From the IMG/VR virus record IMGVR_UViG_3300006919_000150, positions 1 to 37,965 of that record: a stretch of DNA of 37,965 nt; one strand, given 5' to 3'. Of the stretch, positions 17,867 to 27,382 are shown piece after piece. The translations under genes and the position numbers were made by a program. This stretch comes from a virus. Under the pieces are notes generated by a model that was not told the origin of the DNA, made no database searches, and worked only from the letters and a program-made list of their open reading frames with translations. Positions within the stretch are counted from its first letter, which is position 1. Each line of letters starts with the position of its first letter.

Positions 17867-18804
17867 TGAAAAAGCATAAAAGAAAAATATTACTTGAAGA
17901 TTATATTAGTAGAGAACCAGATACATGGGGTACTTATACGTGGGATATACCATCTCAACAAAGTAATTTTGCCACAGGTATTGATTCATCTGGAAATACT
18001 GAACCATCTTTATTATTAAATGTTTTTATTACACAAGACATGGATGATATGGGTATTGCTACAGATATGGAATATACTTCATATGATGGTAAAGATTTAG
18101 GTAATAATTTTTATAGTCCATTAACAGAAAAATTAACTGGTTTAGGGTTATCTTTTTCTTTTATGACTAGTGGTCCAGCAGCCTTGCTACCACATGATAT
18201 ATACAATTTAGATACTAGATACCCAGACAAGGTATTAAGTGATTATAACGAGCCTGGTATTAATTTAAGTGCATATACTTTCCAAAGATTTGAAGAAGTT
18301 AAATCATATGATTTAAATAATAGATATATACCAAATTTTAATATGGCTGCTAATAAGACATATACAGACTATCAAGGAAATTCGTATAGTAATGTTAGTA
18401 AGGTCTTAAGTAATAATAATTATAGTCCTATAAATTATATTCTTGATGGTGATAATAATGAGACTATAGATGAAAACAACCCATCACCTCAACTAGGTTT
18501 ATTTTATAAAACTTATGTTGGTAAAAATAGAGCTGTATCCGATAACGTTTTTGGTACATACCTAACAAATGTAACTGAATTGTATTATAAGGGACAAGCT
18601 TTTAACGAAACAAACACAAGTTTAAATGCACTAGGTAAAGAAGAATATTTATTTGGTATAACAAGTTCGCCAAATGTATATAGTGATGTATTTATTGATA
18701 GAGGTAGAACAACAGTATATCAATCACATATGCAACTTGGTGAGATAGGTAATTTTAATGAATTAATTAATTATGGTAATAGTTACTATAAAATAGTTAA
18801 ATAA
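17866..18804 (+). CDS. Putative tail/baseplate structural protein
   Basis: A 312-aa protein of no recognised family. It begins with a basic stretch (MKKHKRKILLEDYI), then is rich in Asn, Tyr, Ser and Asp with few charged clusters, the composition of a secreted or virion-surface beta protein. No transmembrane segment or catalytic motif is evident. Its ATG shares one base with the stop of the preceding gene (TAATG at 17864-17868), so expression is coupled. A candidate promoter follows its stop, marking the end of the first structural sub-operon. Confidence 0.7.
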   Translation: MKKHKRKILLEDYISREPDTWGTYTWDIPSQQSNFATGIDSSGNTEPSLLLNVFITQDMDDMGIATDMEYTSYDGKDLGNNFYSPLTEKLTGLGLSFSFMTSGPAALLPHDIYNLDTRYPDKVLSDYNEPGINLSAYTFQRFEEVKSYDLNNRYIPNFNMAANKTYTDYQGNSYSNVSKVLSNNNYSPINYILDGDNNETIDENNPSPQLGLFYKTYVGKNRAVSDNVFGTYLTNVTELYYKGQAFNETNTSLNALGKEEYLFGITSSPNVYSDVFIDRGRTTVYQSHMQLGEIGNFNELINYGNSYYKIVK

Positions 18805-18816
18805 TGATATTTATAT
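18805..18816 (+). promoter_or_regulatory. Candidate phage late promoter
   Basis: TGATATTTATAT lies directly after the TAA of the previous gene and 22 nt before the ATG at 18839. It shares the ATATTTATA core with sequences ahead of several other structural genes. Function is inferred from recurrence. Confidence 0.4.
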
Positions 18817-18838
18817 AAAGAAGTAAAAATTAAATAAT

Positions 18839-19753
18839 ATGGCAACAGGAACATATGGAACAGTAAGACCAGCAGACATGTCAAGTGATGACGTAGAAAT
18901 CACGGTCTTTTATTCAAAAAATAGGGAAAATGCTAACACAGAAGTTTTCAAATTAGATTCTGCTAATCTAGTACCAATAAATAATCCAAATAACACTAGT
19001 GGTGGTTTTGAAATCTTTGGTGGTCTTTATAATTTAAAATTACCTGTTACCGACTTTAATAGTAAGGGTATATATACTATTGTATTTAAACCTGTTGAGA
19101 TAAGAACTAAAATTGTTGATTGTGGTGTGTTATCAGCATACCCAGATATAAAAGGAATTGTTATTGATTCAACAGATAGTAATTTAACACCTTTTTTAGA
19201 TAGGTTAGAAAATAATAATTTAGTTGGTTATAGAATTGAGTACTTAACTACTGATTCTTCTACATCAAATAAAAAAATACCTAATTTATTTAGAGTAATT
19301 ACTTCAAATAATAAGTCTGAACCTGTAAACCAAAACTTAAGTAATGTAAATCAAAAAGCTATTAGATATAGATTTAATGATAACTCAAACTTAGTTTTTT
19401 GTACAGTAACACCATCAGCACCTAGTAATGTTAAACCTAATACGTTACCATTTATAGGTGGACCTAATCAAGATATTATAATAACAAATACATTTTTCAC
19501 ACCATTTGTTATGGAAATAGAAATGGTGGAATATGACATAGAAACACTAGCTATAGGGTTATTTGCTAACCAAACTAAGAGTCTTGAAGATGGTATTTAT
19601 ACTGTTTACAACTTTAGTAATCAAATTTACAAACAATACAACTTGTATGAAATTAAAGATAGATTTAGTGGTAAACCATTATTTGAGGTTAAAGAAAATA
19701 GACTTAATAATATTGATTTTGATAAAGAGTTTGATAATATAGCAGAAGAATAA
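18839..19753 (+). CDS. Putative tail/baseplate structural protein
   Basis: A 304-aa protein, unknown family. The N-terminal half reads like an Ig-type beta-sandwich (VEITVFYSKNRENANTEVF, GGLYNLKLPV, GIYTIVFKPVEIRTKIVDCG). The second half has a conserved-looking GGPNQDIIITNTFFTPFVMEIEMVEYDIETLAIGLF segment followed by a helical, charged C-terminus. It opens a new sub-operon behind a candidate promoter and is followed after 4 nt by the wedge-like 974-aa protein, so it may be a partner of that protein in the baseplate. Role inferred from position only. Confidence 0.7.
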   Translation: MATGTYGTVRPADMSSDDVEITVFYSKNRENANTEVFKLDSANLVPINNPNNTSGGFEIFGGLYNLKLPVTDFNSKGIYTIVFKPVEIRTKIVDCGVLSAYPDIKGIVIDSTDSNLTPFLDRLENNNLVGYRIEYLTTDSSTSNKKIPNLFRVITSNNKSEPVNQNLSNVNQKAIRYRFNDNSNLVFCTVTPSAPSNVKPNTLPFIGGPNQDIIITNTFFTPFVMEIEMVEYDIETLAIGLFANQTKSLEDGIYTVYNFSNQIYKQYNLYEIKDRFSGKPLFEVKENRLNNIDFDKEFDNIAEE

Positions 19754-19757
19754 TTTT

Positions 19758-22682
19758 ATGGGTGGTAATAGTGATAGAATAAAGGTAATTGGTTATGCTA
19801 AAAGAACGTTTTACGATAACGGAATTGAGTATAGAAATTTTACTGACGATTTAGTTGGTAATCAGCTAACTAGTGATGCTGATGGTACTGATTCTGTATT
19901 TACGTATGGTAATTTTGTTACAACTGTAAATTACGAAGGCAGATTAAGTAGAATATTCTCAACCAAAAAGTTTAGTAGCTTCTATTCTTTAAGTACACTT
20001 AATTTAGATGATAAAAAAGCTAATGTACTATTATCTAATAATATTAACACTGTAATAAATGTTGATAAAACTAATTTAGGTAGTTTTGCTTACTTTGGGT
20101 CATCAACTGAATTTGTTAGAGTTAGTCTTGAAAAAATAATAACTAATTGGCCAGCAGCTTTATACATGTATCCATTTAGAAATGATGGTGATACTACAAT
20201 AGTTGGTGATACTTTTAGTGATTATACTTTTAATTTTAATTTACAGAAATCAACTTTTAATGTTGATAATAATTTTATAATTAACAATTATGAGATTAAT
20301 TATAAATCTAATGGGACTAATATAGACACATTTAATGAAGATAATGATTTAAGAAATTTAACTATAAATTACTTAGATTATGTGGTATATTACAATGACA
20401 CAGAGTACCCAATTATAGGTTTCCAAAGCTCACCTGGAAATAGAAATGGAACATTAACTTTTGAAGTTGACGGGGACCCATTTGGTTCTGTTAGTTCAAC
20501 AACTATAGAGTACCATATAAAACCTAAAAAAGAGCTTGAGGAAGAATTTTTTAACTCACTTAATGAATACGAATCTTATTTATTAAATAGGTTAGTAACA
20601 CCTAAGTACACTTCTAAATATAATTATAAAATTGTATCTGACAACGGTAGGATTATAAACGCTAGTAAAACACTTACATGGCCAGTAACTGATGGGTACA
20701 ATATTGACTTTAATACTGCTGAATATGCTACTTTTGTAACTGATTTATTAAGTGTTACTGAAGGTAAAGACAGTGTTGAGACTAATCTGATGGTTAGATT
20801 TCTAACATCGGAAAGTATATCTGATTTTGATACACTACCTAAGTGTGATGGAACTGAAGAAGAGACTGCTGGTCAAAAAATGAATAAGACCTTAAAGATT
20901 TATGGTAGAGAATTTGACGAGATAAAAAAATATATTGACGGTATTTCATTTGCAAATGTTGTTACATATGACAAACAAGCGAATATCCCAGACCAACTAG
21001 TTAAATATTTAGCTAGAACTCTTGGGTGGGAAATAACATCATCTATAGTTGATAACGACTTAATAAATAATTATTTAAAAATAGGTGGTTCTTCATATCC
21101 AGGAGAAAGTAGAGGGTTGTCAGCTAATGAAGCTGAAGTTGAGTTATGGAGAAGATTAATATTGAACTCAGCCCACATATGGAAAAATAAAGGTAATAGA
21201 AACCCTATAGAATTTTTCTTTAAACTAATTGGTGTTCCAGATGGTCTTATAGATTTTAATGAACATATTTACTTGGCTAAAGAACCTATAGATATGGATT
21301 TATTCTATAAAATTTTAGATAATAATAACCTATCAACAGACTTAAGCCTTTATAATATAGATTCTGAGGGTTATCCTAGATTTAATAGAAATACTAGTGA
21401 TATGTGGTTCCAGAAAGGTGGAGGATGGTACAGACAAACTGCTGGCTCCGCAGCCACTGAGTATACTCTAATTGGTAATAATCCACATGTTGGGCCATAT
21501 GACGGTGGTTATGAATACATAGCTCAATTAGATAACATAGTACCTAACTTTAGTGCGTTTACTATAACATCTACAACCGTTACTAGCGCAACCACTCAAT
21601 TATTCACTAACTATAATAGTGGTCTTATTAATGGCTATTCCAGTACATACTATGTAGAACCTCAATCACTTGACGGAGCAGAATTAAATGACTTAGTTTT
21701 ATTAACTACTAGTACTATAAAAGATATTTGTCCACAGGTTGAATTAACTGATTGTGGTTGCGACCCTAAAGATGAAGATGATGCAATGATTATTGATATT
21801 AAAAATGCGGACATTGGCTTTATACCTACTGAATGTGAAGGAGTACAATTCGAATATATAGATTATGTGGGTGGAGTAGGACCTATTAACCATTCTTTAC
21901 AATGGGCTAATAACCACTACTATTGGAAATTACCAAATACTAATGGGAGCAATACTACTTATCTAAATAAATATTATAGGCAAGAATGTTGTCAAAAAGT
22001 AGCACAAGGGTACCCATATTATTTGAAGGAATATGTATACCCTGTTAATGCTGGTGGGAATTATAGTACGGGAAGTCAAAGTCAAACTCTTAACCTTAAT
22101 GCATACTCGAGCATTTTAGAAAGGTTTAGAGATGATTCAAGTCAATATACTTTCCAACAAATGCTAGACTTTAGAGATAAATTTTGGTTTGGAAATAATA
22201 AAAGGGATGTAGTTAAATATACAGAGGGTTATATTTGTGGTACATCACCAGGTTATGGGGTTAAAGATTTCCAAATCGATGGATGTGGATGTGATTTATC
22301 GTGTGGATGGTTATTATCTGGACCAACCTTAGAAGACATGTATTACATGAATGGCTCGTATTATTTAAAATTTGAAGACCTAGACGGTAGCACAGTAATT
22401 ACAAATCCAGCAGATAGTTGTTTTTGCTCAACTTTAGTACAAACTGAGATAGGTAATCATGTAATACCAGAAGAGATTATTGACCCATACACAAATGAGG
22501 GTGGGTATGCTTGTAAACTAAAAGATACTGGGGTTAGGTATTTTCTTACTAATAATACTGTAGAAGATAATTATTATTATGCTGTATTTCATAATAGAAG
22601 AAATGGGTTTGCGCCTTGTAATGATATTGATTCTCCATTTTTAATAAAGAGTGACTGGGGCACTAAATCACTATATGAATAA
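19758..22682 (+). CDS. Baseplate wedge protein, P2 gpI / T4 gp7-like
   Basis: A 974-aa protein. Residues about 370-500 carry the most informative region: IPDQLVKYLARTLGWEI, then WRRLILNSAHIWKNKGNRNPIEFFFKLIGVPDG. This matches the pattern of phage tail proteins of the P2 gpI type, which in T4-like phages corresponds to the gp7 wedge region ('A..LGW', 'I..K.KGT...IE'). Upstream is beta-rich; downstream lies a long Tyr/Asn/Gly-rich region with cysteine motifs (DCGCDPKDEDD, YYRQECCQKVAQGY, CGCDLSCGW). Presence of gp25- and gp6-like genes upstream supports a wedge role. The assignment to gp7 specifically is inference; a tail-fibre connector is possible. Confidence 0.6.
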   Translation: MGGNSDRIKVIGYAKRTFYDNGIEYRNFTDDLVGNQLTSDADGTDSVFTYGNFVTTVNYEGRLSRIFSTKKFSSFYSLSTLNLDDKKANVLLSNNINTVINVDKTNLGSFAYFGSSTEFVRVSLEKIITNWPAALYMYPFRNDGDTTIVGDTFSDYTFNFNLQKSTFNVDNNFIINNYEINYKSNGTNIDTFNEDNDLRNLTINYLDYVVYYNDTEYPIIGFQSSPGNRNGTLTFEVDGDPFGSVSSTTIEYHIKPKKELEEEFFNSLNEYESYLLNRLVTPKYTSKYNYKIVSDNGRIINASKTLTWPVTDGYNIDFNTAEYATFVTDLLSVTEGKDSVETNLMVRFLTSESISDFDTLPKCDGTEEETAGQKMNKTLKIYGREFDEIKKYIDGISFANVVTYDKQANIPDQLVKYLARTLGWEITSSIVDNDLINNYLKIGGSSYPGESRGLSANEAEVELWRRLILNSAHIWKNKGNRNPIEFFFKLIGVPDGLIDFNEHIYLAKEPIDMDLFYKILDNNNLSTDLSLYNIDSEGYPRFNRNTSDMWFQKGGGWYRQTAGSAATEYTLIGNNPHVGPYDGGYEYIAQLDNIVPNFSAFTITSTTVTSATTQLFTNYNSGLINGYSSTYYVEPQSLDGAELNDLVLLTTSTIKDICPQVELTDCGCDPKDEDDAMIIDIKNADIGFIPTECEGVQFEYIDYVGGVGPINHSLQWANNHYYWKLPNTNGSNTTYLNKYYRQECCQKVAQGYPYYLKEYVYPVNAGGNYSTGSQSQTLNLNAYSSILERFRDDSSQYTFQQMLDFRDKFWFGNNKRDVVKYTEGYICGTSPGYGVKDFQIDGCGCDLSCGWLLSGPTLEDMYYMNGSYYLKFEDLDGSTVITNPADSCFCSTLVQTEIGNHVIPEEIIDPYTNEGGYACKLKDTGVRYFLTNNTVEDNYYYAVFHNRRNGFAPCNDIDSPFLIKSDWGTKSLYE

Positions 22683-22708
22683 TAACGTAATGATTTACAA
22701 ATAAGATA

Positions 22709-22720
22709 AAATACTTATAT
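22709..22720 (+). promoter_or_regulatory. Candidate phage late promoter
   Basis: AAATACTTATAT, 14 nt before the ATG at 22735. The identical 12-mer occurs at 27122-27133 ahead of another gene start. Promoter function is inferred. Confidence 0.45.
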
Positions 22721-22734
22721 TATAATAAAATAGA

Positions 22735-25700
22735 ATGTTTAGATTTGATTTAGAAGATTACGCAAGTTCAAAACCATGTATTGGTTGGGAAAACACAAGT
22801 AGGGAGGAGTTAATTACACGAGGTTACGTGTTCCAGGAAAACAATGATGGTACAGTTACTATCATCAATCCACAAGGTAACGTAGGTCTTGGTAATAGTG
22901 GTGGTGATTTATTTTTAAACTATAGTAGACAACAATATTGTTGTGAGCAATCTGGGTATATATTTGATGTTGAAAATTCACAATGCTTATGGTCAACACC
23001 TACAGAAAGTTTCGATGACCCATTTAAGATAATAATAAACCCTAATCTAGATAATAGTGTATTATTTGATGTAGACGAAAACGAAACATGTTGTTTGGAC
23101 ATTTCATTTGATTATTTATTTAAGTTTGACTGCCATGTATTGGAAGAAGCGATAAATGGAGAGACTATCGTTGTTAATAAAAACAGTGATAAAATAATTA
23201 ATCTACAAGATGAAATTGATGATAAAAAAAGGCAAATAGCTAAATATAAAAAAGAGATTTCAAGTTTAAATGATGTACCATATGTAATAGAGTGTACACA
23301 AAACACAAACCCATGGGAAGATTTTTCTGGAGACTATGGTTGGAAAAGACCAACTAATCTAGATTTTGATAGATTATATAAAGAGAGAGTTACTAGTTGG
23401 AGAGATGGTTTAAATGATAATAGTACACCTATAAGTGCTGAAGATGTTTCTAATAATTTAAGAAATCAACAAAATAATACATTTAATAGTTCGGACTATA
23501 CCCCACCACAAGCTTATAGTGTAATAGGATATGCAACCGCCAAAAAGTATTGTTTAACTAATGAGGGGTTACAGGCTTGGTCTGCAATACTTGGTGGTTC
23601 TTATAATGCTTGGTTATCGGCTTCGGGTGCTGATACTAGCATGTATAATTGTGATGAAATTTCTAAGTTTGAGCAACAAGCTGCAAATTCTAGTTTACCT
23701 TATTATATACCAAATTGCTACTACACTATAAATGACAAGAGGGAAGCTCAAGATAAAATAAAAAAATATAATGCTGTAATAGAGCAATTAACTGGCGAAA
23801 TAAAGATTATAAACATGCAAATATTAAGTTTGCAAACACAAACCGAAAGGATTGAAACTGAAGGTTCGTGCAAATCTATCGTTGATTTTTTTGAAAATTT
23901 AGAAGTTACTTTTACACTAGAAAAATTTAATACAACAACAAATAAGTTAGAGACTGTGTATAAAACACCTATTTTTAGTATAGGGTCTGGTGGTTTTGGG
24001 CAGTATATAAGTACTTCTAGTGGTGCTACTGGAATTATGATTAGTGGTGCTACTGGTCTCATGCCTACATTAAATCAAGGGAATTCATCACCAACACCAC
24101 CATTCTCATACGGTTATTATGATTCACAAACAGAAACCCCTAGTGATTGTTTGGAGTTCAGAAAAAAATCAATTCAAGAAGCAGTTGATGCTCTTAAGTC
24201 TACTGATGCGGGATTCCAAGCATTAAAGGCTGCTTCCCTTAAAGATAAAGCGCTTCGTGAAGGAACTAGTAAAGAAGAAATGGAAAACATTAATCCTAAT
24301 TATAATATTAATGAATTAATTTCTAATTGGTGGCAGTCATGTTGGTTAACATATTCTCAAAGAATATGTGATGAAGAAATTATTCAAATGATATCTAATG
24401 AAAGTATAAATATGTCACTTGTAGTTAATAGTGCATGTGCAGACTTTTCAATACTATTAGATAGAATAAAATTAAAAAAGGATTGTACTAAAGTAGATAA
24501 TGTTGAAACCTTTATATCTGAACCACCTAAGTTTGAAATAACTAAAATTGTTGATAATAAAAAATCTTGGTTAGCTAATAAGTCTAGAGATAGTAGATTT
24601 TATGACTTAAAATATAGACCAGCAGAATATAATACAAATCACCATAAATTAGTTATTAATACTAAAGAAGTTGATTTAAATCTTTCACCAGCTAGAGCTG
24701 TTGAACAAGATGTGTGGTGTTATATGCAAGATAATAACATTCTTAATTGCGATGGTACAGGAATAACAACATGTGATAAGTTTGAATTTTATTCCGAACC
24801 AGCTAGTTGTGATTACCCATTCAGCGCAACTACTGGTATTGATAATATAACCTTTGGTTTTATATTGAGTTCTGATTTAGGAATATATTGCGATACAATA
24901 CCAACTAAAGATATATTAGAGACATATGGTTGTTACGGTTGTGATTATGATGAAGACAGAGCATCTAACTATAGAGCTGCTAGAAATGCATCTATTAAGA
25001 AGCAATCAGACTATAATTTTATGTTAGCTAGTGGTTATGGGGATGATTCATGGCAAATACTATACCCAACAGCTGAACCAATAAACACATATATAGATTC
25101 GTTAAAGGGTGATACAGAAGAATTTGGTAATTGGTCAATTGGTAATTTAAGGAATAATAAATTTATTTATTATTACGCTTCTTCAGCGTACACTTTCGAG
25201 TACAATTATGTTGACGGAGATGGTAATAGTTTAAATAGTATATTTAGTGGTAATAGTCTTTTTTATAAATCAGCAGTACCTAATTTACAAACACTTACAG
25301 GTATAACTGGTAATCCAGGTGACTTAAGAAATGTTGGTCCAGTAAATAGTTATACGATGTATTTTTATGACCCAAGAACTAGTAGCTGGTGGGAAGATGG
25401 TTATGATAGAACCACAACAGCACCTTTTGGACCATCTGTTAATCAAACTGCAAGTTTTACGTACAATACTAATTTATTTTCGTATACTGCAAATACCACT
25501 ACTGGTGTAATCACTAGTATATCATCTAGTAATGACCCATTACTTCAAAGTGTTTGGGATAATAATAGTTATACTAATATTGGTAGTGAACTATCATTTT
25601 TAACTGGTGCCACAATAGGTCAATCTGGCTCCACATCAATAAAGTATGTTTTTAACACAACTTATTCTGGGTTATCAACAAACTTTAAAATAATAACAAC

Positions 25701-25932
25701 TGGTAGCACAGGAGTTGGTATCGTGACTGGTACAACAACAGGTTCAACAATACACTACTCTGGTACAGCTAATAATGCTGATAGCTTAATAGAAGATTTA
25801 TGGACTACTAAGAGAGCGACAAGGGATGCTAGACTTAAATCGTATAATGAGATGTTATTAGCCTTTAGACCATTTTTATGGGCCAATAAGTATATCCCAG
25901 CTTACCAAGTAAAAAAATATATTTTAAAATAA
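22735..25932 (+). CDS. Large Cys-containing tail/fibre protein with coiled coils
   Basis: A 1065-aa protein of no recognised family. The N-terminal quarter has paired cysteines (SRQQYCCEQSGY, ETCCLDISFDYLFKFDC). Two coiled-coil segments follow, at about 148-178 (KIINLQDEIDDKKRQIAKYK) and about 338-375 (KIKKYNAVIEQLTGEIKI onwards). The C-terminal third is Ser/Thr/Gly-rich, with repeated GSTG/TGTT patterns, and ends in a basic helical tail. Coiled coils separating beta-rich regions suit a trimeric fibre or long baseplate protein. A candidate promoter precedes it, and the next gene follows after 7 nt. The RQ-x-CC motif is shared with the upstream 974-aa protein. Confidence 0.7.
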   Translation: MFRFDLEDYASSKPCIGWENTSREELITRGYVFQENNDGTVTIINPQGNVGLGNSGGDLFLNYSRQQYCCEQSGYIFDVENSQCLWSTPTESFDDPFKIIINPNLDNSVLFDVDENETCCLDISFDYLFKFDCHVLEEAINGETIVVNKNSDKIINLQDEIDDKKRQIAKYKKEISSLNDVPYVIECTQNTNPWEDFSGDYGWKRPTNLDFDRLYKERVTSWRDGLNDNSTPISAEDVSNNLRNQQNNTFNSSDYTPPQAYSVIGYATAKKYCLTNEGLQAWSAILGGSYNAWLSASGADTSMYNCDEISKFEQQAANSSLPYYIPNCYYTINDKREAQDKIKKYNAVIEQLTGEIKIINMQILSLQTQTERIETEGSCKSIVDFFENLEVTFTLEKFNTTTNKLETVYKTPIFSIGSGGFGQYISTSSGATGIMISGATGLMPTLNQGNSSPTPPFSYGYYDSQTETPSDCLEFRKKSIQEAVDALKSTDAGFQALKAASLKDKALREGTSKEEMENINPNYNINELISNWWQSCWLTYSQRICDEEIIQMISNESINMSLVVNSACADFSILLDRIKLKKDCTKVDNVETFISEPPKFEITKIVDNKKSWLANKSRDSRFYDLKYRPAEYNTNHHKLVINTKEVDLNLSPARAVEQDVWCYMQDNNILNCDGTGITTCDKFEFYSEPASCDYPFSATTGIDNITFGFILSSDLGIYCDTIPTKDILETYGCYGCDYDEDRASNYRAARNASIKKQSDYNFMLASGYGDDSWQILYPTAEPINTYIDSLKGDTEEFGNWSIGNLRNNKFIYYYASSAYTFEYNYVDGDGNSLNSIFSGNSLFYKSAVPNLQTLTGITGNPGDLRNVGPVNSYTMYFYDPRTSSWWEDGYDRTTTAPFGPSVNQTASFTYNTNLFSYTANTTTGVITSISSSNDPLLQSVWDNNSYTNIGSELSFLTGATIGQSGSTSIKYVFNTTYSGLSTNFKIITTGSTGVGIVTGTTTGSTIHYSGTANNADSLIEDLWTTKRATRDARLKSYNEMLLAFRPFLWANKYIPAYQVKKYILK

Positions 25933-25939
25933 CTTAGAT

Positions 25940-27094
25940 ATGATACTATTTTTCGATTTATGTGATTATGGAACTACGGGTTCAACATCTGACGGGGGTT
26001 CGATACTTGGTTGTTATAGTTCAGATTTGAGATATTCTGGTGCTAGTAGTTGGGCCGACATGAGAGATACTGCTATTCAAACAAAAGACGCATGGATAAA
26101 AGCTTGTAATGAGCTTAGACTTACTTTAGTTAACGATGGTATAGGTACAACAGCTTTTACTGGATTAACTTCACAATATTTACCATTAATCCAAACAGTC
26201 ACTGGACTAACCTCAAATACAGGGTATACTGATTTTTGGTCCCTAACCAACACGAATATGGATGGGTTGACAGAAGATATATACAATAATTATATTAAAA
26301 CTATTGATGAAGCAGCTTGTGCTTTAAACAACCTTACTTATTTTTTCTCTGGAGAAGAAGCTTTGGTATATTGGGAATATCCAGATACGTGGAGATTAAA
26401 TTATTTTGGTATAGCTTGTTGTTATGGTAGTATTTACCCATGTGGTGATAATTGTGTTGATTTAGAAGATAAATTAACAACTAATTTAGATACCGTTGAT
26501 GATGTTGAGGAGTTTGCCAATGTTATAGGTAGTGAATTGATTGATGTTAGAAATAGACAAAGTATTAGGTCATATGGAACACTTAGGATGCTTTATGATA
26601 GATACAATGTAAACTCTTTAGACTTTAGTGCAAATCAAAGTAGTCAGTATGATTATTTTGATATGGATAATTTTGGTAAATCTGTAGGAGGGTACTGGGT
26701 AGACCTTATTGAACAAGTAGTTCCAGCTACTACGATATGGGAATCAACATATACATATAGAAACACAGTTTTCGATACTCAAAAATACAAATATAGAAAA
26801 AATAATATATATTTCTCAAACCCATCACAAGATTATCCATTCTCTGCAATATCTACCACCAACGGTGCTACTGGTTATAGTGTTGATGTTATAGTTACAA
26901 ATGTTACCTTTATTAGTGGAGACACAACAGACCAGAATGATGTAGCAGAAAATAAGTTCGGAAAATTACCGATAGCTGAGCAAACAACTCTACCAAGTAG
27001 ATATGATAATTTATGGACAATGCAATCAACATGTTCTCCAGAATTTTTGGGTACAGTTGACTCCAGACGGAATTATTTTTCCAATAGAAGTTAA
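25940..27094 (+). CDS. Putative tail/fibre structural protein
   Basis: A 384-aa protein without a recognised family. It begins abruptly in MILFFDLCDYGTTGSTSDGG, with no disordered leader. A helical stretch (about 30-65), a Cys group (GIACCYGSIYPCGDNCVDLED, near 158-178) and a C-terminal segment DLIEQVVPATTIWESTYTYRN follow. The gene starts 7 nt after the 1065-aa protein, in a different frame, with an in-frame stop just upstream, so the two are separate proteins; they may be two parts of one structure. Position indicates a virion protein of the tail or fibre. Confidence 0.65.
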   Translation: MILFFDLCDYGTTGSTSDGGSILGCYSSDLRYSGASSWADMRDTAIQTKDAWIKACNELRLTLVNDGIGTTAFTGLTSQYLPLIQTVTGLTSNTGYTDFWSLTNTNMDGLTEDIYNNYIKTIDEAACALNNLTYFFSGEEALVYWEYPDTWRLNYFGIACCYGSIYPCGDNCVDLEDKLTTNLDTVDDVEEFANVIGSELIDVRNRQSIRSYGTLRMLYDRYNVNSLDFSANQSSQYDYFDMDNFGKSVGGYWVDLIEQVVPATTIWESTYTYRNTVFDTQKYKYRKNNIYFSNPSQDYPFSAISTTNGATGYSVDVIVTNVTFISGDTTDQNDVAENKFGKLPIAEQTTLPSRYDNLWTMQSTCSPEFLGTVDSRRNYFSNRS

Positions 27095-27121
27095 TAATGA
27101 ACACAATTAAATAAAATAACT

Positions 27122-27133
27122 AAATACTTATAT
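27122..27133 (+). promoter_or_regulatory. Candidate phage late promoter
   Basis: AAATACTTATAT, 6 nt before the ATG at 27140, identical to 22709-22720. If it is a -10-type element, the transcript would be nearly leaderless. Confidence 0.42.
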
Positions 27134-27139
27134 ATAGAT

Positions 27140-27382
27140 ATGCCATCATTAATAAGAAACATAGTAGGAAGCGTTACCGAAAACATTAAAGAAGATGTTA
27201 ATGTATTTAAATCAGTTGAATCTAACTTTGGTTCTACTGACTGGTTTATAGTTGGGTCTGTTGAAGTTTTTTTAATAAATTTTAAGAAGGTTGTGGCCTC
27301 AGAAAATTTAAATAATAACTCTGATTTGGGTGCTAGTAGTAATAGAAATAATAATTTTAAAGAAATATACATATCATACTAA
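27140..27382 (+). CDS. Small structural-module protein
   Basis: An 80-aa protein of unknown function. Residues 1-30 look helical and amphipathic (IRNIVGSVTENIKEDVNVFKS), followed by a hydrophobic strand (WFIVGSVEVFLINFKKVV) and an Asn/Ser-rich tail. It has its own candidate promoter and its stop overlaps the next ATG (TAATG at 27380-27384), so it is coupled to the 625-aa fibre-like protein. That suggests a dedicated partner, for example an assembly factor or adaptor for that protein, but nothing in the sequence proves it. The overlapping minus-strand reading frame is judged to be a shadow. Confidence 0.6.
   Translation: MPSLIRNIVGSVTENIKEDVNVFKSVESNFGSTDWFIVGSVEVFLINFKKVVASENLNNNSDLGASSNRNNNFKEIYISY

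Noticed and set aside
25900-25945. Possible frameshift joining the 1065-aa and 384-aa proteins
   Set aside because: An in-frame stop (25925-25927) lies just upstream of the 384-aa gene's ATG, and there is no slippery sequence plus structure that I can identify; they look like separate genes 7 nt apart.
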